Assembly: GCA_963791495.1 (NCBI GenBank)
Contig: CAWBST010000002.1
Location: 62,001 to 126,000, forward strand
Length of the DNA stretch: 64,000 nt
Direction of reading: 5' to 3'
From: JAMXLO01 sp963791495
Lineage (GTDB): Bacteria > Pseudomonadota > Alphaproteobacteria > Acetobacterales > Acetobacteraceae
Made by a program: the position numbers and the translations under genes. The notes under the pieces are model-generated. The model was not told where the DNA came from. It made no database searches and worked only from the letters and a program-made list of their open reading frames with translations. Shown piece after piece: positions 25,075-37,006 of this stretch (the stretch's first letter is position 1; each line of letters begins with the position of its first letter).

Positions 25075-25680
25075 TCACTCAACGTGTCTGATGCTGTCCA
25101 GGTATTGGACCCAGGTCTCCGGCAGACCATGCAGGCGGGCACCATCCCGTAGCAGGGAGATGTAGCGGAATGATGGATATCCGTCGGTGTCCTTGCCGCG
25201 CGCCATGTATGCCACAGCGTTGACGATGTCGCCGTTCGTATCCTCGGCCGTCACCCAGACATGGCGGTAGTGCCGCCCGGGAACTCCTTCAGTGAAGTCG
25301 AGATGAAGCAGTTCCCGCCGGGTGATCTGGTAGAGCACACCCCACACCTCGCAGTCGGGATCGGGACAGATATTGGCCGGCGCCGCCTTGCCGATGGGAC
25401 GGCCTTCGAGGTTGAAGCGCAGGCGATACCCCGTGACGCGTCCCACGCGCCATTCGGTTGGCTTGATGCCACGACGTTCCCGGAACGCGCTGTGGTGCAT
25501 GTTGGAACCATAGGCGAGGTACCACACAAGATCGGATGGTCGGCCTGCCAGAACGTGACCATGCCAGCGGTAGTGGCACTTCGACAGCAGCCACGATTTC
25601 GTCAGCAACCTGCGCCACCGACGCCTGATCATTCTCCGGTGCTCGGAGAGACGTTCGGCGAATGACCGCAAGCTCACCAT
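25075..25680 (-). CDS. gamma-glutamylcyclotransferase-like (GGCT/AIG2 fold) protein
   Basis: 201 aa. The fold signature W-Y-L-A-Y57-G-S-N60-M starts after a basic 50-residue extension, which is unusual because Y-G-S-N normally lies near the N-terminus. A conserved L-D-F-T-E-G offers the catalytic Glu, followed by H-Y-R-H. Family members cyclise gamma-glutamyl amides to 5-oxoproline or trim gamma-glutamylamines. It begins two bases after the stop of the 3-hydroxyacyl-CoA dehydrogenase gene, behind GGAA, so they form an operon. The substrate is not predictable. Confidence 0.82.
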   Translation of the reverse strand: MVSLRSFAERLSEHRRMIRRRWRRLLTKSWLLSKCHYRWHGHVLAGRPSDLVWYLAYGSNMHHSAFRERRGIKPTEWRVGRVTGYRLRFNLEGRPIGKAAPANICPDPDCEVWGVLYQITRRELLHLDFTEGVPGRHYRHVWVTAEDTNGDIVNAVAYMARGKDTDGYPSFRYISLLRDGARLHGLPETWVQYLDSIRHVE

Positions 25681-25682
25681 GC

Positions 25683-26612
25683 TTATTCCGGCTGAACCGC
25701 CTTGTGCGCCAGCAGCGCCATCAGCCGGCGGTCACGCCATTCCTGTCGCACGCTTTGCATGTTCGCCGGCAGCTCCGCCCGTCGCGCCGAATGCAGCCGA
25801 TCGATCAGCGTGGCATCCCATGCGCGAGGCGTCATCTGCTTCTGCATCTCGCCATACAGCGGCCCATAGCGATCGCAGTAATCCTTGAGCCCGCCGGGCG
25901 CGTTCAGGTCGATCGTTTCAAGCGGCCCCATAAAGCTCCAGCGCAGTCCAAGTCCATGCTTCACCAGCGCGTCCAGATCCACGGGAGAGATCACATCATC
26001 GGCAATCAGCCGGAACGCCTCGGCCAGAAGTGCCCCTTGCAGCCGGTTCAGCGCGAAACCGTCCATCTCCTTGTTCACTGTCGCCGGCACCTGGCCCGCG
26101 CTGGCCATCAGGGCGCGCGTTCGCGACACGATGGCTGGATCGGTCCATGGCGCCGGGCACAGTTCGACCAGCGGGATCAGATAGGGCGGGTTGACCGGGT
26201 GAGCGACCAGACAGCGCGCGCGTCCCTTCAGGCCCTCGGTGAAGGCGCTTGCAGGAATGCCACTGGTCGAACTGGCGAGCACCGTGTCTGGCGAGGTCAG
26301 TTGGTCCAGTTCGCCGAACAGCCCCTGCTTCGCGTCAACGCGCTCCGGTCCGTTTTCCTGCACGTGTTCGGCTGAGGCCACAGCTTCCGCCAAGGTGGCG
26401 ACTTGGCGGACCCGCCTGGCGACCGAGCTCGGTGCTTCCTTGAGCAGTCCGGCCTCTTCCAGTTCGGGCAACCGTTCGCCGATGAAGGCGAGCGCAGCCT
26501 CGACCTGCTGGGGGTAGGGGTCCCACAATGCCACGTCGAACCCGGCGCGCGCGAAGACGATCGACCAGGCGCGGCCAATCAGTCCCGCGCCGACCACGGC
26601 AACCTGGGTCAT
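25683..26612 (-). CDS. 3-hydroxyacyl-CoA dehydrogenase family protein (lambda-crystallin / L-gulonate dehydrogenase-like)
   Basis: 309 aa, two-domain NAD-dependent 3-hydroxy acid dehydrogenase. The Rossmann motif G8-A-G-L-I-G13 is at the N-terminus. A-S-S-T-S-G-I, the catalytic H-P-V-N-P-P-Y-L-I-P-L-V-E-L and the C-terminal domain entry N-K-E-M-D-G-F-A-L-N-R-L-Q follow. The short single-module form with H-P-V-N-P-P-Y matches CRYL1-type L-gulonate 3-dehydrogenases and L-carnitine dehydrogenases more than fatty-acid FadB. Divergent from nnrD across 56 bp and co-oriented with the GGCT gene. Confidence 0.88.
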   Translation of the reverse strand: MTQVAVVGAGLIGRAWSIVFARAGFDVALWDPYPQQVEAALAFIGERLPELEEAGLLKEAPSSVARRVRQVATLAEAVASAEHVQENGPERVDAKQGLFGELDQLTSPDTVLASSTSGIPASAFTEGLKGRARCLVAHPVNPPYLIPLVELCPAPWTDPAIVSRTRALMASAGQVPATVNKEMDGFALNRLQGALLAEAFRLIADDVISPVDLDALVKHGLGLRWSFMGPLETIDLNAPGGLKDYCDRYGPLYGEMQKQMTPRAWDATLIDRLHSARRAELPANMQSVRQEWRDRRLMALLAHKAVQPE

Positions 26613-26668
26613 GCCATCCTCCTTTTGGACCCCTTGAGGTCAGCCTCGCGGCCACGCAGAGTCAACGC

Positions 26669-28138
26669 GTGGCATTCAATCCTGATTGGTTGCGTTCTCT
26701 CGCGGGCCGTTCCGAGCTGCTGACGCCGGAGGAGATGGCGCGCGCCGATGCGGCCGCGCCGGTCCTTGGCGTGTCCGGGCCGACGCTGATGGCGAACGCC
26801 GGCCGTGCCGTGGCGCGGGCCATTCAGTGGCGGTTCCGTCCATGCCGAACGCTCGTGTTGGCGGGACCCGGCAACAATGGCGGCGACGGCTACGTTGTCG
26901 CACGGCTGCTGCAACAGGCGGGCTGGCCGGTTGCTGTGGCTGCTCTGGCTACGCCGCGCGCTGGCTCCGATTCAGCCGGTGCAGCGTCACGCTGGCATGG
27001 TCCCTCGGCGCCATTCACGGCGGCGGAGGCGGCCCGCGCGGAACTGGTGATCGACGCCGTGTTCGGTGCCGGCTTGGCGCGGGACGTGGATGGAGTCGTT
27101 GCCGATGCATTGCGCGCCGCGCAGCGCGTGGTTGCGGTGGATGTGCCGAGTGGGCTCGACGGCGCTACCGGCGCCGTGCGTGGTTATGCCCCGCGGGCCG
27201 CACTGACGGTGACGTTCTTCCGACTCAAGCCTGGGCACCTTCTGCTGCCGGGTCAGGAACTTTGCGGCGAGACAGTGCTGGCCGACATCGGACTGCCAGA
27301 CAATGTGCTGCATCAGGTGCAGCCGACGTGCTTCGCCAACCTGCCGGAGCTGTGGCGCCTGCCGATGCTGGAGCCGCAATCCCACAAGTACTCGCGCGGC
27401 CATGTCACTGTGGTGGGAGGCGCAATCATGACCGGTGCTGCGCGCCTGGCCGCCGATGCGGCACGACGTGGCGGCGCTGGTCTGGTCACCATCGCTGCGA
27501 CCGGACGTGGCGATGTCTATCGCGCCGGCTCGCCAGGTCTGCTGGTGAGTGAAGCGCCGATCGCCGAACTGCTGGAAGACGAGCGTCGCCACGTCTGGGT
27601 GTGCGGACCGGGGCTCGGGCCGGAGGCGTCTCGCGCCGTGCTGCCGGTGTTGTTGTCGGCTGGTCGCAGCGTGGTGGCTGACGCCGATGTGTTTTCCGCC
27701 TTTGCCGGGGAACCTGATGCATTGCGCGGTACCGCTGTTCTCACCCCGCATGCCGGCGAATTCGCCCGCGCATTCGGCGCCATCGCCGTGGATCGGATAG
27801 CCGCCGTGCGTGCTGCCTCCGCGCGCACTGGTGCGGCTGTGCTGCTGAAAGGGGCGGACACGATCATCGCTGCACCAAATGGGAGGGTCGCGATCAATGC
27901 CTCCGCGCCGCCATGGCTCGCCACCGCGGGTTCGGGTGATGTGCTGGCCGGGCTCATCGCCGGATTGCTCGCGCAGGGGATGGCACCCTGGGACGCGGCG
28001 GCTGCAGGCGCTTACTTACATGGGCGTGCAGCCGTACATGCAGGTCAAGGACTCGTGGCGGAGGATTTGCTTCCGGCGATCACGGCGACCCTGGTCGAAG
28101 TGCCGCGTCAGGCACATCTGTCCCGTGGGCGCTTATGA
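26669..28138 (+). CDS. nnr: bifunctional NAD(P)H-hydrate epimerase / ADP-dependent dehydratase
   Basis: 489-aa repair enzyme that epimerises and dehydrates damaged NADHX/NADPHX. The YjeF_N epimerase half (about residues 15-215) has L-T-P-E-E-M-A-R-A-D, G-P-G-N-N-G-G-D-G and D-V-P-S-G-L-D. The C-terminal YjeF_C ribokinase-like half has G-G-A-I-M-T-G-A-A-R-L-A, L-T-P-H-A-G-E-F and A-G-S-G-D-V-L-A-G (catalytic Asp). The GTG at 26669 is the likely start because L-L-T-P-E-E-M lies near the N-terminus in the family; upstream codons overlap the divergent gene. Confidence 0.92.
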   Translation: MAFNPDWLRSLAGRSELLTPEEMARADAAAPVLGVSGPTLMANAGRAVARAIQWRFRPCRTLVLAGPGNNGGDGYVVARLLQQAGWPVAVAALATPRAGSDSAGAASRWHGPSAPFTAAEAARAELVIDAVFGAGLARDVDGVVADALRAAQRVVAVDVPSGLDGATGAVRGYAPRAALTVTFFRLKPGHLLLPGQELCGETVLADIGLPDNVLHQVQPTCFANLPELWRLPMLEPQSHKYSRGHVTVVGGAIMTGAARLAADAARRGGAGLVTIAATGRGDVYRAGSPGLLVSEAPIAELLEDERRHVWVCGPGLGPEASRAVLPVLLSAGRSVVADADVFSAFAGEPDALRGTAVLTPHAGEFARAFGAIAVDRIAAVRAASARTGAAVLLKGADTIIAAPNGRVAINASAPPWLATAGSGDVLAGLIAGLLAQGMAPWDAAAAGAYLHGRAAVHAGQGLVAEDLLPAITATLVEVPRQAHLSRGRL

Positions 28139-28165
28139 CCGGCGACCGTTACGAGGAGTGCGTGC

Positions 28166-29545
28166 ATGAGTGACGTGGCCGTCCCTGGATTGCTGGATCG
28201 TGCCATTCGCCGGATCACCACCGTCTGGCGCGACATGGCGTCGGGCGTTGAGGAGGAGTCGATCTCGGCGCAGATGCGCGCCTGTCTGACGGGCCGCGGC
28301 GGCGAGGTAAGCGGGCGCAATCGGGCCGCGAAACTGGCTGAGACTTACCAGGGCCTGGATGAGGCAGGACGCACGGAATTCCTCCGCACTCTGGCCAGCT
28401 TTGATTCTGATCCTGATGCGGTAGCCGGCGCCTATGCAGAGGTGCAGGCGGCGGGCGATCCGGCCGAGCGTGCCGTGGCCAAGGCAGCGTTGCGCCGCGC
28501 ACTGGAACCTCCACGACTGCGGTTGCTGACGCAGTTCACCACCATCCCCGATGGACGGAAGTTCCTGGTCGATCTGCGCGGCTTCCTGTTGAAGGTTCGA
28601 CGCGACGACAAGCTGCTGGCGGCATTGGAGGCTGACCTGCGCGGGCTGCTTGCGGCGTGGTTCGACATCGGCTTTCTCGAACTGCAGCGCATCGACTGGC
28701 ACAGCCCGGCGGTGCTGCTGGAGAAGCTGGTGGGCTACGAGGCGGTGCACGAGATCCGCTCCTGGAGGGATCTGAAGAACCGCCTGGATTCTGACCGTCG
28801 CTGCTACGCGTTCTTTCATCCACGCATGCCCGGCGAGCCGCTGATCTTCGTCGAGGTGGCATTGGTGAAAGGGTTGGCGGGCAGCGTGCAAAGTCTGCTG
28901 GACGAGAAGGCGCCGCTGCAGGACACGCGCGAGGCGGACACCGCGATCTTCTATTCGATCAGCAACTGCCAGCAGGGTTTGGCCGGGATCAGCTTCGGCA
29001 ACTTCCTGATCAAGCGCGTGGTCGAAGAATTGTCCGGCGAGTTCCGCAATCTGAAGACCTTTGCCACTCTGTCGCCTATCCCGGGCTTCCGCGCCTGGCT
29101 GGACGGGAAGCTGGCCGAAGATCAGCCGGGACTGCTGTCGGACGAGGAGTCCGCCAGCCTCGGCTCGGCGATGCCGGCGCCATCGGGCGAACAGGCGCTG
29201 GCGGGCATCCTTGGAAAGCGCGGCTGGTGGCGCGAGACAGGCCTGCGCAAGACCACGGAGCCGGTGCTGCTGCGGCTGTGCGCGCGCTATCTGCTGGTGG
29301 AGGCGAACGGCAAGAAGCGCGCCCGCGATCCGGTGGCACATTTCCATCTGTCCAATGGCGCGCGGGTGGAGCGGATCAACATGCTGGGGGACACCTCGGA
29401 GAAGGGCGCCAAGGAGAGTGCCACTCTGATGGTCAACTACCTTTATGATCCGGCGAAGATCGAGGACTGGCACGAGGACTACGCCGGCGAGGGCAAGCGC
29501 AACGCCTCGACGACGGTGCGGCGGCTGGCACGGGGATGGCACTGA
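28166..29545 (+). CDS. mcd: malonyl-CoA decarboxylase
   Basis: 459-aa MLYCD/MatA-type enzyme that converts malonyl-CoA to acetyl-CoA and CO2. The helical N-terminal domain (1-170) precedes a GNAT-like catalytic domain with S-P-I-P-G-F (catalytic Ser region) and H392-F-H394-L-S-N-G-A, where His394 is the expected catalytic base. F-F-H-P-R-M-P-G-E-P-L and S-N-C-Q-Q-G-L-A-G-I-S-F-G-N are also diagnostic. It lies 27 nt after nnr. Rhizobial MatA pairs with MatB and MatC, but neither is present here, so a role in acetyl-CoA supply or malonyl-CoA balance is likely. Confidence 0.94.
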   Translation: MSDVAVPGLLDRAIRRITTVWRDMASGVEEESISAQMRACLTGRGGEVSGRNRAAKLAETYQGLDEAGRTEFLRTLASFDSDPDAVAGAYAEVQAAGDPAERAVAKAALRRALEPPRLRLLTQFTTIPDGRKFLVDLRGFLLKVRRDDKLLAALEADLRGLLAAWFDIGFLELQRIDWHSPAVLLEKLVGYEAVHEIRSWRDLKNRLDSDRRCYAFFHPRMPGEPLIFVEVALVKGLAGSVQSLLDEKAPLQDTREADTAIFYSISNCQQGLAGISFGNFLIKRVVEELSGEFRNLKTFATLSPIPGFRAWLDGKLAEDQPGLLSDEESASLGSAMPAPSGEQALAGILGKRGWWRETGLRKTTEPVLLRLCARYLLVEANGKKRARDPVAHFHLSNGARVERINMLGDTSEKGAKESATLMVNYLYDPAKIEDWHEDYAGEGKRNASTTVRRLARGWH

Positions 29546-29580
29546 TGCGCGGTAGCGGTTGAGGGGCTAGGGTTAGGGCG

Positions 29581-31986
29581 GTGCCGTACCCGGAGACCGA
29601 AACGTCCATGGACACGCCGCTCAGCGCACCCGCTTCTCTCGGGCAAGTCGACTCCCGGCACGTGCATATCCTGAAGCAGCTTGAACGCAAGCTGCTGTGG
29701 CTGTCGTCGTGGATGATCCATCACGCCAACCACATCCGGCCAAACCGTGATGGGCTGAAGGTCGGCGGGCATCAGGCGTCGTGTGCCTCGGTGATCTCCA
29801 TCATGACCGCGCTATATTTCGAGATTGCCCGGCCGCAAGATCGCATCGCGGTGAAGCCGCATGCCGGTCCGGTGTTCCATGCGGTCAACTACCTGTTCGG
29901 CCGACAGACACTGGAGAAAATGCAAGGGCTGCGGCAGTTGGGCGGCGTGCAGTCCTATCCGTCGCGGGTGAAGGATGGACCCGAGGTGGATTTTTCCACC
30001 GGGTCGGTCGGGCTCGGCGTCGCGATGACGACGTTCTCTGCCTTGATGGCCGACTATGTGCGGCTGCACAATCTTGGTCGCGGCGATCTGCCGCCAGGGC
30101 GCCACATCGCCATCGCCGGTGACGCCGAACTCGACGAAGGCAACATCTACGAAGCCTTGATGGAAGGCTGGAAGCATGACGTCCGCAATTTATGGTGGAT
30201 CGTCGACTATAATCGCCAGAGTCTCGATTCCGTCGTGCCCGACCGGCTGTTCGGCCGCATCGAGGGCCTGTTCCGCGACATGGGATGGAACGTCGTCACC
30301 ATCAAGTACGGCCGCAAGCTGGAGGCGGCATTCGAGCGCGAGGGCGGCGAGGCGCTGCGTTCGTGGATCGATGACTGTCCGAACTCGCTGTATTCCGCAT
30401 TGACCTTCCAGGGCGGCGCGTCGTGGCGACAGGCGCTCCTGGCGGATCTCGGACGCTCCAAGGCGCGCGCCATCATCGATCCGCTGTCGGACGAGGAACT
30501 TGGCGCCCTAATGACCAATCTTGGCGGCCACGATATCGAAACCGTGATCGACACGCTGCGCGCGGAAGCCGACGGCGATCAGCCAACCTGCTTCATCGCC
30601 TACACGATCAAGGGCATGGGTCTGCCGTTCGCCGGACACAAGGACAACCACGCCGGGCTGATGACGAAGGAGCAGATGGAGGGATTCCGGGCGCAGATGC
30701 GCATTCGCCCAGGTCACGAATGGGATCTTCTCGAAGGATTGGACATTTCCGAGGATGAATTGCGCAGCTTCCTGGCTGCCTGTCCGTTCGCCACGCCGCT
30801 GACACCGGAGGGTCGCGCACTGAGCGCACCCATCGTGCCGGTGCCGCCATCGTTGCCGGTGGCGAAGCTCGCGGGCAGGAAGGCTTCGACGCAAGCAGGC
30901 TTCGGCGACATCCTCGCCGAGATCGGCCGAGGACAGGGCGAATTGAAGGCGCTCGCCGAACACATCGTCACGACGTCGCCTGACGTCACGGTATCGACCA
31001 ATCTGGGACCGTGGGTGAACCGGCGCGGCATCTTCGACCGCCACACGCGCAACGACGTGTTCCGCGATGCGAAGCTGGCGAGCGCTCAGCGTTGGGGAAT
31101 GTCTCCGAAGGGGCAGCACATAGAGCTTGGTATTGCCGAGCAGAACCTGTTCCTGCTGATGGGTGCCGCCGGGCTGACGCCGGCGATGACCGGCGCGCGA
31201 CTACTGCCTGTGGGCACGGTGTACGACCCGTTTGTCAACCGCGGACTCGATGCATTGATCTACGCATGCTACCAGGACGCACGGTTCCTTCTGGTGTCCA
31301 CGCCTTCGGGGCTGACGCTGGCGCCGGAAGGCGGGCAGCACCAGTCGATCAACACGCCGCTGATCGGCATGGCCGCCGATCGGCTTGCCAGTTTCGAGCC
31401 GGCGCATGTCGATGAGCTGGCGATCCTGCTGCGTCACGCATTCGACCACATGCAGCGCGCTGATGGCTCCGCAGTGTGGCTACGTTTGTCAACACGTCAA
31501 CTCGAGCAGCCGGCGCGAACGCTGGATGAGCGCGCGGTGATCGAGGGCGCGCATTGGGTGGTGCCGCCGACTACTGGTGCGCGCATCGCGATCGGCTATC
31601 AGGGACCGGTGGCGCCGGAGGCTGTGGCCGCGTTCACCGAACTGGCGGCCGAGGAACCGGGTGCCGGGTTGCTGGCGATCACCAGTCCGGACCGGCTGCA
31701 TGCCGGCTGGCTCGCTGCGTTGCGTGCGCGGCGGGGCGGTGACCGATCTGCGATGTCGCACGTCGAGCGCGTGCTGTCACCGTTGGCGCCGCATGCCTCT
31801 ATGGTGACGGTGCTGGACGGGCATCCGGCGACGCATGCGTGGCTCGGTGCCGTGCGCGGACAGCAAGTGGTGCCGCTCGGTCCGGATCACTTCGGCCAGA
31901 GCGGCGACATTCCAGATCTGTATCGCGAATATGACATCGACGCCGACGCGATCCTCGAGGCGTGCGCGCAGGCGCTGCTGAATTAG
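29581..31986 (+). CDS. transketolase-like / homodimeric pyruvate dehydrogenase E1-like TPP enzyme
   Basis: 801 codons from GTG 29581; ATG 29608 is an alternative start with no better ribosome site. The TPP-binding half has H-H-A-N-H-I-R-P, G-G-H-Q-A-S-C-A-S, F-S-T-G-S-V-G-L-G and G-D-A-E-L-D-E-G-N followed by D-Y-N-R-Q-S-L-D. The pyrimidine half has G-I-A-E-Q-N-L-F-L and P-E-G-G-Q-H-Q-S. The pattern is that of AceE (COG2609), but several actinobacterial and alphaproteobacterial relatives are annotated simply as transketolase. No E2 or E3 genes are adjacent, so its partner is unclear. It uses thiamine diphosphate to cleave a 2-oxo acid or ketose. Confidence 0.88.
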   Translation: MPYPETETSMDTPLSAPASLGQVDSRHVHILKQLERKLLWLSSWMIHHANHIRPNRDGLKVGGHQASCASVISIMTALYFEIARPQDRIAVKPHAGPVFHAVNYLFGRQTLEKMQGLRQLGGVQSYPSRVKDGPEVDFSTGSVGLGVAMTTFSALMADYVRLHNLGRGDLPPGRHIAIAGDAELDEGNIYEALMEGWKHDVRNLWWIVDYNRQSLDSVVPDRLFGRIEGLFRDMGWNVVTIKYGRKLEAAFEREGGEALRSWIDDCPNSLYSALTFQGGASWRQALLADLGRSKARAIIDPLSDEELGALMTNLGGHDIETVIDTLRAEADGDQPTCFIAYTIKGMGLPFAGHKDNHAGLMTKEQMEGFRAQMRIRPGHEWDLLEGLDISEDELRSFLAACPFATPLTPEGRALSAPIVPVPPSLPVAKLAGRKASTQAGFGDILAEIGRGQGELKALAEHIVTTSPDVTVSTNLGPWVNRRGIFDRHTRNDVFRDAKLASAQRWGMSPKGQHIELGIAEQNLFLLMGAAGLTPAMTGARLLPVGTVYDPFVNRGLDALIYACYQDARFLLVSTPSGLTLAPEGGQHQSINTPLIGMAADRLASFEPAHVDELAILLRHAFDHMQRADGSAVWLRLSTRQLEQPARTLDERAVIEGAHWVVPPTTGARIAIGYQGPVAPEAVAAFTELAAEEPGAGLLAITSPDRLHAGWLAALRARRGGDRSAMSHVERVLSPLAPHASMVTVLDGHPATHAWLGAVRGQQVVPLGPDHFGQSGDIPDLYREYDIDADAILEACAQALLN

Positions 31987-31987
31987 G

Positions 31988-32569
31988 ATGCGACATTGCT
32001 GCCGGCTTGCGGTCTTGGCGTTGGGTGTTGCCTTGGTGCCTGGCGCCCGTGCGGATGACGTGACCGACCAGATCAACGAAGCGCTCAAGGCGTATCAGAA
32101 TCACGACACGCAGACAGCGATTGCTGCACTCGATGCTGCTGCAAATCTGCTGCGACAGGCGCGTGCCGAGAGCCTGAAGAAGCTGCTGCCACCCACGCCG
32201 CCGGGCTGGAGCGCCGATGAAGCCCAATCAACCACGGTCGGCGTCGCGATGCTCGGCGGCGGCATCACCGCGAGCCGCGCCTATCACAACGGCAATCAGC
32301 GGGTTGAAGTGCAGATTGTCACTGATTCGCCTGTGTTGCAGGGACTGGGCGCGCTGATCGGCAGTCCGCTCGCCACAATCGGTGGAATGAAGACCGCCGT
32401 GATCGGTGGCCGGCGCATGTCTTATACCGAGAGCGACCATAGCTACATGACAGTGGTCGCCGACAAGGTCATCGTGAGGCTCGAAGGGAATGCAGACACA
32501 CCTGATGCGACGCTGAAGAGCTTCATCGGCGCGATCGACTTCACCGGGATTGAGAGGCTGGCCCACTAA
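31988..32569 (+). CDS. secreted hypothetical protein
   Basis: 193 aa, starting one base after the transketolase stop, so cotranscribed. Residues 1-22 form a signal peptide (H-C-C-R-L-A-V-L-A-L-G-V-A-L-V-P-G-A-R-A). The mature part begins with a helical, Gln/Ala-rich region (D-Q-I-N-E-A-L-K-A-Y-Q-N-H-D), then a beta domain with repeated T-V-G-V-A-M-L-G-G-G and R-V-E-V-Q-I. Likely periplasmic. No family recognised with confidence. Confidence 0.75.
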   Translation: MRHCCRLAVLALGVALVPGARADDVTDQINEALKAYQNHDTQTAIAALDAAANLLRQARAESLKKLLPPTPPGWSADEAQSTTVGVAMLGGGITASRAYHNGNQRVEVQIVTDSPVLQGLGALIGSPLATIGGMKTAVIGGRRMSYTESDHSYMTVVADKVIVRLEGNADTPDATLKSFIGAIDFTGIERLAH

Positions 32570-32670
32570 GGTTCCCGCTCTGTCATCGTTTCTTCATACG
32601 ACACGTAATTGACGCAGATCGCGCCGACCATATCGTGCAGCCCGCGATACGAACACTTGGGGAGATGGCG

Positions 32671-34012
32671 ATGCGGCTTGGCATGTGTGCGGCGATCGGT
32701 CTGCTGACTGCGACATCGGCGCTGGCACAGCCTGCGGGGAGGGATCCGTTGGCGAAAATCGGCCATATCGTGGTGATCTTCGAAGAGAACCGCAGCTTCG
32801 ACAATTTCTTCGGAAAATTCCCTGGCGCCAATGGGTTCGCCACTGCCGGAGCGTGGTCTCCGCAGATTGGCCCCGACGGCAAGCCATACAAATACCTCCC
32901 GGCTGCGATCGACAGTAACCTCAAGCCGGCCGCCGAGGATTCGCGTTTCCCGGCGCAATTGCCGAACCAGCCATTCGAGATCAATCCCTATGTATCGCTG
33001 GAAGAGGATACCGGCGATCTGATCCATGCATTCTACCAGGAGCAGATGCAGATCAACGGTGGGGCGATGAATCGCTTTGCCGAGGTATCGAATGCCAAAG
33101 GATCTGGTGATGGGATATTTCGATATCTCCGACACCTATCTTTGGAAGCTGGCGCGGGACTTCACGCTTGGCGACGCGATGTTTCACTCGGCGTTTGGCG
33201 GGTCGTTCCTGAATCACTCCTTTCTGGTGTGTTCGTGCGCGTTCAGATGGCCGAACGCGCCAGACTCCATGGTGGCCAAGGTGGATGCCAACGGCGCCAT
33301 GGTGAAGGACGGCCAGGTGACGCCGGATGGGTATGCGGTCAACACCAGCCGCTCGGTCTACCTGCATGCGCCGTCCGATGCCGACCAAACGAAGCTGGTT
33401 CCGCCGCAGACCATGCCGCATATCGGCGACAACCTGGATGCAAAGGGTATCTCGTGGAAGTGGTATTCAGGCGGCTACGACGATGCGATGGCGGGTCATC
33501 CGGACCCGCGCTTTCAGTTTCATCATCAGGCGATGCAGTATTTTCAGGATCTCGCGCCCGGCACGCCGGCGCAGAAGGCGCATCTGCAGGACTACAAGAA
33601 CTTCGTCGACGACATTCAGCGGAACACGGTGCCACAGGTCGTGTTCTACAAGCCGATCGGCCAGTTCAATCAGCATCCTGGCTACACCAACGTCGCCGAT
33701 GGCGACGGCCATCTGGCCGAGCTGATTGGAATGCTGCAGAAGAGCTCCGCCTATCAGGACATGCTGATTCTCATCACGTATGACGAGAATGGTGGACAGT
33801 GGGACCATGTGCCGCCACCGCGGCGTGACCGTTGGGGGCCCGGCACGCGCATCCCGCTGATTGCCGTGGGTCCGACGGTGAAGCGCGGCTATATCGATCA
33901 CACGCCCTATGATTTCGGCTCGATCCTGCGGACTATCGAGGTACGCTTCGGTGTCGAGCCGCTGGACGATGCCGACGGCAACGCCTATCCGATGCGCAAT
34001 CTGCTGCAGTAG
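32671..34012 (+). pseudogene. phosphoesterase (AcpA / phospholipase C family), one frameshift
   Basis: Two frames form one secreted phosphoesterase (PF04185). ATG 32671 has GGGGAG upstream and a signal peptide ending A-L-A-Q. The first frame carries H-I-V-V-I-F-E-E-N-R-S-F-D-N-F-F-G (metal Glu/Asn region) to N-A-K, near 33095. The second resumes immediately with D-L-V-M-G-Y-F-D and runs to 34012, including T-Y-D-E-N-G-G-Q-W-D-H-V. Removing one base from AAAGG at 33093-33098 restores a single frame. The family releases phosphate from phosphoesters or cleaves phospholipids in the periplasm. A sequencing error or a very recent mutation are equally likely. Confidence 0.85.
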
Positions 34013-34036
34013 CCGTCATCGGAGCGGTCGGGCGCG

Positions 34037-34062
34037 GCCCCTCCCCCAAGGGAGGGGGAGGC
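34037..34062. terminator. GC-rich hairpin between convergent genes (REP-like family B)
   Basis: GCCCCTCCCCC-AA-GGGAGGGGGAGGC, a long near-perfect stem between the phosphoesterase and secA stops. It can act as a bidirectional transcription end, though no T-run follows. Related to the repeat at 22061-22101. Confidence 0.5.
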
Positions 34063-34067
34063 TATCC

Positions 34068-36797
<2,730 letters not shown>

Positions 36798-37006
36798 TGG
36801 GACCTTCTCGGAAGGCCGACCCCGGGTCGGGCGGGCAGGCCTCGAATCATGGAATGGGGCGAGGTTCAGATAGGACCCGTGCCGCCTCCGGTCAACGACG
36901 CCGTGGATGCGGTAGCGATGGCGCCGACGCCGGGCCCGGCTGCTGCGACTCGCGGCCTGTGGTGTAGCAGCGCCCCCCAGAGAACTTCCAGTCGACGGGG
37001 TGAACC

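Noticed and set aside
28133..29542. Leftward 469-codon frame opposite malonyl-CoA decarboxylase
   Set aside because: Antisense shadow; no motif, Gln/His/Arg-rich.
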